Source: Garcia nutans | Taxonomy: Eukaryota > Streptophyta > Magnoliopsida > Malpighiales > Euphorbiaceae | Length of the DNA stretch: 64,000 nt | Reading direction: 5' to 3' | NCBI GenBank assembly: GCA_947685225.1 | Contig: CANTUV010000024.1 | Coordinates: 11,798,001 to 11,862,000 of the forward strand | Part shown: piece by piece, positions 58,752 through 64,000 of the stretch | Position numbering within the stretch: the first letter of the stretch is position 1 | How the letters are laid out: the number at the start of each line of letters is the position of its first letter | Notes under the pieces: generated by a model | Told to the model about the DNA's origin: nothing | Database searches by the model: none | Seen by the model: the letters and a program-made list of their open reading frames with translations, nothing else | Program-made: the position numbers and the translations under genes

Positions 58752-59901
58752 CTACCAATCCAAGTAGGCTTCAGTCAAGCAAGGCATGTCTAACTCAGGA
58801 GCAAAGTCAGAATCACGAGGCTCAGCTCCATACTGACGCCCAAGTCGGCGAGGATCATAGCATGTACCTTGACGAAGAGCAGCAAGGGGAATGTACATCA
58901 AGTATGTCCGCATGGTGATACGAGAAATCTTCCACCAAGGTACCAACCAACGGATATTGCCTTCAAAGCGTGAGTGGATCCAGTCAACCCAGTCAGCATA
59001 TGAAGAAGCAGGATGGAGTAGCTTCCTAGTAGAATGATGATGTGGCAGGTATCTGGCAAAATCCATGGAGGGAGTATCAAGCAAAAAAAGACTCTCCTAA
59101 AGTAAAATCTGTGAAGAAAGAATTAAATTAGAAAAAAAATTAAAAAAAAAAGGAAGTCCGCTAAGTTGAAAACCCGCAAGGGTAGCTTAGGCAAAAGTTA
59201 GGACAGCTCGCTTGTTCCGAAAACCCGCATGGGGGACTAGGCAAAAGTTAGAGCAATAAAAAGAAAAAAGAAAACCTAAATTGAAAACCCAAAAGGGCAG
59301 TGTAGGTAATTACCTAGAGCAGCAACATCTAAAATCGGTCTAATCCAACTAAGGTCTCGGCTAAAATCACAGGTACCGGCGACAAGCCTCCTTCCATTTG
59401 GTCCATAATATCCAATACTCGTGGGTCAATATCGCCATTAGAAGAAACAAGCATGAATTGGCCAAGCAAGCAAAGACAAAGCATGCATCCCCATGCCTTA
59501 GTAGGAACCAAATGAGAGAAATAAAAGTCAATGAAAGGAGCAAGTAGAATTTTTTCACCTCTCATCAACCGAAGAACTTCAGGTTTTGGAATTTGAAATA
59601 ACATCTGCATCTTCTGTTGAGTCTTGGAAATCAGTGTGGGTAATGCCATTTGTTGATTATTTGGATATCCAAGGACGGCCTCAAATTCTTCAATCAAGGG
59701 ACATATTTCAAAGCCATTAATTCTAAATACCCTAGAATCCGTATCCCACATGGAAGCCACGACATGTAAGAAGGGGTGGTCCAATTTGACATTTTGAAAA
59801 TATTTTAAAACATCAAGCTTTGACCATGAAATTTGCTTCCAATGGATGGCATCCATATTCTTAAATAGAATTTTTATTTTTTTTAAATGGTGCTCGGTCA
59901 T
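58752..59901 (-). pseudogene. antisense DUF7745-like gene in element E (possibly intact in parts)
   Basis: Exon 1 runs from ATG 59901 (context ACCATGACC) to about 59329, 190 codons without a stop: MTEHHLKKIKILFKNMDAIH. Motifs such as FLHVVASMWDTDSRVFRING, PLIEEFEAVLGYP and VPVILAETLVGLDRF resemble the plant DUF7745 family as I remember it. A second open segment, 59084-58752, carries WIHSRFEGNIRWLVPWWK and PLAALRQG.CYDPRRLGRQYG, also DUF7745-like. The join is uncertain: an acceptor (TTCTTCACAG, ending near 59110) is visible, but no clear donor. Cluster 2 of the RNA repeats lies in this gap. A TATA box lies about 100 bases upstream. The function of the family is unknown to me. It runs against the transcription of the retrotransposon. 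Confidence 0.65.
59161..59306 (+). ncRNA. structured RNA repeats, cluster 2 (three copies)
   Basis: Copy 4 (59161-59190): CTAAGTTG, AAAA, CCC-GCAA-GGG, then TAGCTTAG, an 8-bp outer stem with two wobble pairs. Copy 5 (59211-59240): degraded outer stem, AAAA, CCC-GCAT-GGG. Copy 6 (59275-59306): outer stem with one mismatch, AAAA, CCC-AAAA-GGG. Copies 4 and 5 are followed by the single-stranded tail GGCAAAAGTTAG, as is copy 1 of cluster 1. Confidence 0.7.
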
Positions 59902-60000
59902 GGTTGATGAATAAAGGAGAATTAAAATTGCTAAAGGGAGTCTTCACGTTGAAAGAGAGAGATTTTTGGTTTATGAATTAAAATACGGCATGAAAGGTGA

Positions 60001-60009
60001 TTTATATAG
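60001..60009 (-). promoter_or_regulatory. TATA box of the DUF7745-like gene
   Basis: CTATATAAA on the minus strand, 100 bases upstream of the ATG at 59901. It suggests transcription from its own promoter, not from the LTR. Confidence 0.55.
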
Positions 60010-60292
60010 AGGAAACAAACCTTTTCCAAAAGTGAAATGGAAAAGGTGATGGGAAAGGATAAGACCATATGGCATAAGGAAAGGAAGTGGAAATGAATTT
60101 CCTTTACCACGTTGGATTTGGTTTAACAAAAGAAGTAGATGTAAATTAATAGTACACTGTAACAAAAAAAAATTTGCAGTAACGAAAAAATAATGAAAAA
60201 AAAAGTTATTAGCCATTTAACAGGAGAGAGGAAAATTGTATATTTTTCATTATTGTATAATTTTTTACAATTGATACAATATTTACATATCA
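60010..60292 (-). other. spacer between the two antisense genes
   Basis: Upstream region of the DUF7745-like gene and downstream region of the PMD gene. AT-rich, no reading frame supported. Confidence 0.6.
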
Positions 60293-62704
60293 CTAAGAGG
60301 GTGGTGGTAGGTCACCAAATAAAGACTTGAAAAAATCGTCGCCTGTTGGAGGAGGGGCCAAATCACTAGTCCCGAGTCCGCCCGAAGCGGAAGCACTAAA
60401 GTCCCTATTGCCTTGGAGTTCCGATCTATCATGGTCTTCATCAGAAGAAGATGAAAGGATCTCATGTTCATCAGTTTGGGGGCCTCTTAATGAAGAAGCG
60501 TTGGGATCCCTCATCCCCCGAAATTGGAAGTTACGTATATTTTGTTCAGATTGATAATATAAACTTTCAAAATGAGAAGCCTGCTGGCTACTTTCAGCTA
60601 ACTCTTCTTGAAGTTTCTTATTTTGTTCTTCGAGCATCCGCTGTGAGCCAAGAAGGAAAAAGGTAAGAGCATACATAATCACGCATACATATAGCATAAA
60701 CTATTATGAAATAAGGAACATACCAGGTAGTTCATATCAATACCCTGCGGATGAGATGGCATATCCGGCGGGCTAGAATGAGCAAACGAAGGGGCGGTAA
60801 AAGAAGGTCCAGCCTCATGATCAATCGAGCCAACAACCTGCAACAATCATTAAAGAATCAAAGAAAGAAAAAGCAGTTGCAAGGGAAAAGTGGTAAAAGT
60901 TTTACCTGAGAAGTACTAGCCCCGAGATGTGGAACAGACTCTCCTACATCTGCGTGATGCTCCTCCTCATCTCTACCCTCATTTTCATCGAAAATTTTCC
61001 ACACACCGACAGGAGGTACATCAAAGTGCAAGAGTCTCATTTGAATAAAACGGGCATAAAATGGACCTGGTAAATGGAGAAATGACTCGGCATCATAACC
61101 ATATCGGGCTGACCACCATGCATCCTCCGGCATCGACATAATATTTAAAGTATATTCTGAGATTTGCATCGGAAACCTCCGCTGCTCTGGACCAAGAAAC
61201 CATTCATAAACTCTCTCCCCGAGAAACCAACCACTAGACACTGGGCCAGCAATAATTCGGCGAGAGTGTTAGAAAGACAGTGCAACCCTCATCAAAGGAG
61301 ACCAATTTGCTCGCTTCTCTGGATTCCACCAGGCCAAATTCAACTGCAGGATAACATAAGGTAAGTAAAACTTTCACATAAAATTTAAAGCATACTAATG
61401 TTATTTTACCTGATCCCAGGTTAAGCGGCTCAACACAAAGCGATGAGTATGCACATGATGAGAGCCGGGAACATCCACACGATTTAAACAAAGAGTAATT
61501 TAATCTCGGATACCCGATTCTCTCTCGAGAAATGCCGGGTACCCTCACGAGGTTGTGTTCATATGCCCATATCTACAATAACAATAAAGATCACATTCAT
61601 GAAAGAAAAGAGGGGAAAAGACATTGGTGGAAGAAAGAATACCTCGACAACCGCCATCAAGCTGACAAAAGAATTCTTGTTTCGGCAAAGCTTATCAAGA
61701 CCATGGTAAAGATATTCGAGACCAGCTTCACCCTAGCCGGAAGATGGTACCATTTTGAGATAAGAAAGGGCACTCAACACTGACAAGTGAATGGAAGATT
61801 CAGTGCTGCCTAAGATGGTCGACCCGAGCAGATATAACAAAAATCAACGAGCATACTATTCGGCCCTGTTTCTGCCAACCCGACCTTCGTAGTTAATCCA
61901 ATAACTACGAATCGGCTCGGTTTTTATCTTAAAAGGCCCTTTATATGATGGTTCCATACTAATTAATTCCTGAATTTCTTCAAATGTTAAAATTTCATTG
62001 GTTAAAGGAACCGGAACACCATCATATTGAAGGCCGGTTATGGCAGTAAAATCGACCAGACCAATTGTCATCTCCCCAATGGGCAAATGAAAAGTGTGAG
62101 TTGTATCCAGCCATCGCTCTGCAAGTGTCTGGACTACGCTTCGGTCTATCTGATATTTTTCGGATGGCAATTGTAAGATGAACTGCTCAAAGCCGCAATA
62201 TCGGATAATTCGCTTTACCCAAGAAGGCACTACATCATACTATTGTCGGGCTTTATAAATACACCCTCCGGCCCGAATGACACAACGATCACGCTAACAC
62301 AGACCCAGGTAAGTTAATACTAGGTAAGTACGTGTTATTCTATCTACTTAAATTAATTTATTTTTCACAATAAAAATATATATACATATATAAAAAAATC
62401 ATCAATCAAAACAATCAAGAGAAAAAGAAAGAAAAATAATTACATCGCTCTTTGGATTGGAACTGCGATGGAGCGGCATCCCGGCCAGTATATCTAAATT
62501 TTCATCTTCATGATGCCGAATAAACTCTAATAATTCGGCATTAGAATGAGTCCCCGACCTCGAAGCATGTATTGTTTTTGAAAAACATATGCTAAAATTG
62601 AAAAGAAATTTGAGAGAATTACGAAATTGAAATTGAAATTGTGAAATGAAATGAAGGATTGGTGGCCTTTTATAGTGGAACGGCAAGCAAAAAACCAAAT
62701 TCAA
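60293..62704 (-). pseudogene. antisense plant mobile domain (PMD) gene with six exons
   Basis: Exons by GT-AG sites and frame: E1 to 62444 (start uncertain; the frame opens at 62704), E2 62239-61643, E3 61572-61410, E4 61343-60906, E5 60837-60724, E6 60640-60293. Introns are 204, 70, 66, 68 and 83 bases and the reliable junctions are phase 0. E2 encodes the PMD core: RYCGFEQF, ERWLDTTHTFHLPIGEMTI, FTAITGLQYDG and, after two stops, FLLYLLGSTI. E3 continues IWAYEHNLVRVPG. E4 has RVYEWFLGPEQRRFP. E5 is proline-rich; E6 starts with a coiled coil (RMLEEQNKKLQEELAESSQQ) and ends acidic. PMD proteins (MAIN, MAIL1) act in nuclear gene and transposon silencing. Lesions: stops at 61858, 61846 and 61735 in E2, one TAA in E4, and a one-base insertion in E3. 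Confidence 0.82.
62666..62674 (-). promoter_or_regulatory. TATA box of the PMD gene
   Basis: TATAAAAGG on the minus strand within CACTATAAAAGGCC. A start about 30 bases downstream would place the 5' end near 62640; the translated frame then opens without a clear ATG (an ATA codon in TIHA may be a lost ATG), so the true start is not resolved. Confidence 0.55.
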
Positions 62705-62990
62705 ACTGTTTATAAATAGTAAATTTTACTATTTATAAATAGTGATACTATTGATGAATAGTAAATATTACTATTGATGAATAGTAAATATTACTATTTA
62801 TAAATAGTATTACTATTGATGAATAGTAAATATTACTATTCATGAATAGTATTACTATTGGTGAATAATAAAATTGCTTTTTCCAATGGTAAATACTATT
62901 TAATACTATTTGCGAATAGTAAATTTACTATTTATGAATAGTAAATAGTATATGAATAGTGATTACATAGTAAATAAACAATAAATTCAA
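62705..62990. repeat. AT-rich palindromic repeats
   Basis: Repeats of about 28-32 bases built on ACTATTTATAAATAGT, ACTATTCATGAATAGT and GATGAATAGTAAATATT. Many units are self-complementary. They lie upstream of the promoter of the PMD gene. Confidence 0.85.
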
Positions 62991-63099
62991 TTATTCGCTT
63001 TAATTATTCAAATAATTGCGTGTATATAAATATTTTTACACGCATGGGGCAAGAAGAAGATATATGCATAAAAATTAGCCAAACTTTTTGTAATAAAAA

Positions 63100-63710
63100 A
63101 TTATTAGAACCCAAATTTTCCTTAGGTCTAGAACCTAGAATCTCTTTTGAGTCCAAAACTCGAACCGGGTCCAGAACTCAAAATTTTCCTTTAGGTCCAG
63201 AACCTAGAATCTCTTTTGAGTCCAGAACCCAAATTTTTCCCTTAGGTCCAGAACCTAGAATCTCTTTTGAGTCTAGAACCCAAATTTTTGCCTTAAGTCC
63301 AGAACCTAGAATATCTTTTGAGTCTAGAACTCGAACCGGGTCCAGAACCCAAATTTTTCCCTTAGGTCCAGAACCTAGAATCTCTTTTGAGTCCAGAACT
63401 CGAACTGGGTCCAGAACCCAAATTTCGCTTAGGTCCAGAACCTAGAATTTATCCTTGAGTCCAGAACTCGAACCGGGTCCATAACCCAAATTTTTCCCTT
63501 AGGTCCAGAACCTAGAATCTCTTCTAAGTCCAGAACTTAGCTCGGGTCCAGAACCCAAATTTACCATTAGGTCCAGAACCTAGAATTATCCTTGATTCTA
63601 GAACTCGAACCGGGTCCAAAACCTAAATTTTCCTTAGGTCTAGAGCCTAGAATTTATCCTTGAGTCCAAAACTCAAACGGGGTCCAGAACCCAAAACCTC
63701 AACCATCTCA
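63100..63710 (+). repeat. 51/69-bp tandem repeats in the 3' UTR of E
   Basis: The anchor CCTAGAAT/C recurs near 63134, 63203, 63254, 63305, 63374, 63441, 63511, 63579 and 63646. Spacings are 51 or 67-70 bases; the longer unit has an extra 18-base segment AACTCGAACCGGGTCCAG. The long frame at 63020-63445 is a result of unit lengths divisible by three. Hypervariable tandem repeats are typical of the Tat/Ogre 3' UTR. Confidence 0.9.
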
Positions 63711-63763
63711 AAAATTAACTCTTATTGCTTTTCACTCTCTTTCACTAAAGTTTCAGATTTTTC

Positions 63764-63778
63764 AAGTAGGGGGAAAAC
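63764..63778 (+). other. polypurine tract of E
   Basis: AAGTAGGGGGAAAAC directly before the 3' LTR, matching the tract of A at 48207-48220. Confidence 0.88.
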
Positions 63779-64000
63779 TGTAGACCCTTAATTTTTTACT
63801 CAGTCCGGTCCAATATGCTTTATTTAATCCTAAATGATTTTTATTGTCTAATTGGTCCAAAATAATTTTTGTTAAATAATTTTTGCTTTAGTATCTAATT
63901 TTTATTAATAAAAAATAAAAATAAACAAATAAAAGTCAAAAAATAAAAATCAGAGTCGGAAAAATCGGCGACAAAAAATCGTCGCGCGGGCCTGTGGGCA
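63779..64000 (+). repeat. 3' LTR of E (first 222 bases)
   Basis: Starts TGTAGACCCTTAATTTTTTA and aligns with 48695 onward. I count well over ten substitutions in about 220 bases, so the two LTRs have diverged considerably. It leaves the window before its TATA box. Confidence 0.92.

Larger units (their letters stand above)
48695..64000 (+). mobile_element. element E: full-length Tat retrotransposon with antisense genes (3' end off window)
   Basis: 5' LTR 48695-50876, primer site 50878-50895, leader, gag 52049-53736, pol 53724-58298 (protease, G-patch-like segment, reverse transcriptase, RNase H, second RNase H, integrase), a 4.4-kb region with antisense genes 58299-62704, repeats 62705-63710, polypurine tract and 3' LTR from 63779. 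The second, archaeal-type RNase H and the YVDDM form of the polymerase motif place it in the Tat lineage. Several stops and frameshifts make it inactive, and the visible parts of its LTRs differ by well over 5%, so it is old. Confidence 0.93.

Noticed and set aside
59161..59306. tRNA or snoRNA genes as an explanation of the hairpin clusters.
   Set aside because: No cloverleaf, A/B boxes, C/D or H/ACA boxes are visible, and six short copies share a single two-stem design.
62300..62340. Strong donor-like CAGGTAAGT on the plus strand within the first intron of the PMD gene.
   Set aside because: It is on the wrong strand for the antisense gene and I see no matching acceptor or coding exon on the plus strand.
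63020..63445. 141-aa repeat protein (PLGPEPRISFESRT units).
   Set aside because: By-product of 51/69-bp repeats in the 3' UTR; sister elements have repeats that do not encode it.

Overview
The window is plant nuclear DNA, most likely a eudicot, made entirely of nested LTR retrotransposons. Introns are AT-rich, LTRs end in TG...CA with 5-bp target duplications (TSDs), primer sites are of the tRNA-iMet and Tat/Ogre types, and the pol gene carries the extra RNase H of the Ty3/gypsy Tat lineage. I see no host gene, tRNA, rRNA or CRISPR array. The species cannot be named from this sequence.

Layout, oldest to youngest by nesting. (1) Element B, a Tat-type element on the minus strand, fills 1-13828: gag start at 405-1, leader at 406-505 plus 9653-10640, primer site 10641-10658, and part of its 5' LTR at 10660-13828. 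It was hit by L1 (506-9647) and by solo LTR S1 (10730-13149, minus). (2) Element A, a gag-only Tat derivative on the plus strand, starts at 13829 inside the LTR of B and runs to 48694. It is split by L2 (14676-23922), solo LTR S2 (25111-28198), solo LTR S3 (29586-32742), solo Tat LTR S4 (35464-37774) and element C (37938-47271). (3) Element E, a full Tat element with gag-pol, starts at 48695 inside the 3' LTR of A; its own 3' LTR starts at 63779 and leaves the window. Exact or nearly exact 5-bp TSDs support seven insertions: CTATG (L1), CTCAG (S1), GGTAG (L2), GCGTG/GCATG (S2), TAAGA (S3), CTTGG (S4) and AGCCT (C).

L1 and L2 are non-autonomous large retrotransposon derivatives (LARDs): about 3-kb LTRs, an iMet primer site, a polypurine tract, and an internal domain of about 3.3 kb with no coding capacity. 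A and C are gag-only elements that lost pol at the same point, so they depended on a helper; E is a decayed relative of such a helper. All gag and pol reading frames seen here are broken.

The most unusual part is the 4.4 kb downstream of pol in E (58299-62704). It holds two antisense genes: a six-exon plant mobile domain (PMD, MAIN/MAIL-like) gene with all five GT-AG introns recognisable, and a DUF7745-like gene, each with a TATA box on the minus strand. On the sense strand, six copies of a two-stem RNA hairpin with a GNRA-type loop show compensatory base changes. A second theme is that L1, L2, S1, S2 and S3 share a splice-donor/acceptor layout inside their LTRs, four of the five families with an 85-100 nt internal exon, and all but S3 carry GC-rich hairpin arrays within the predicted introns.
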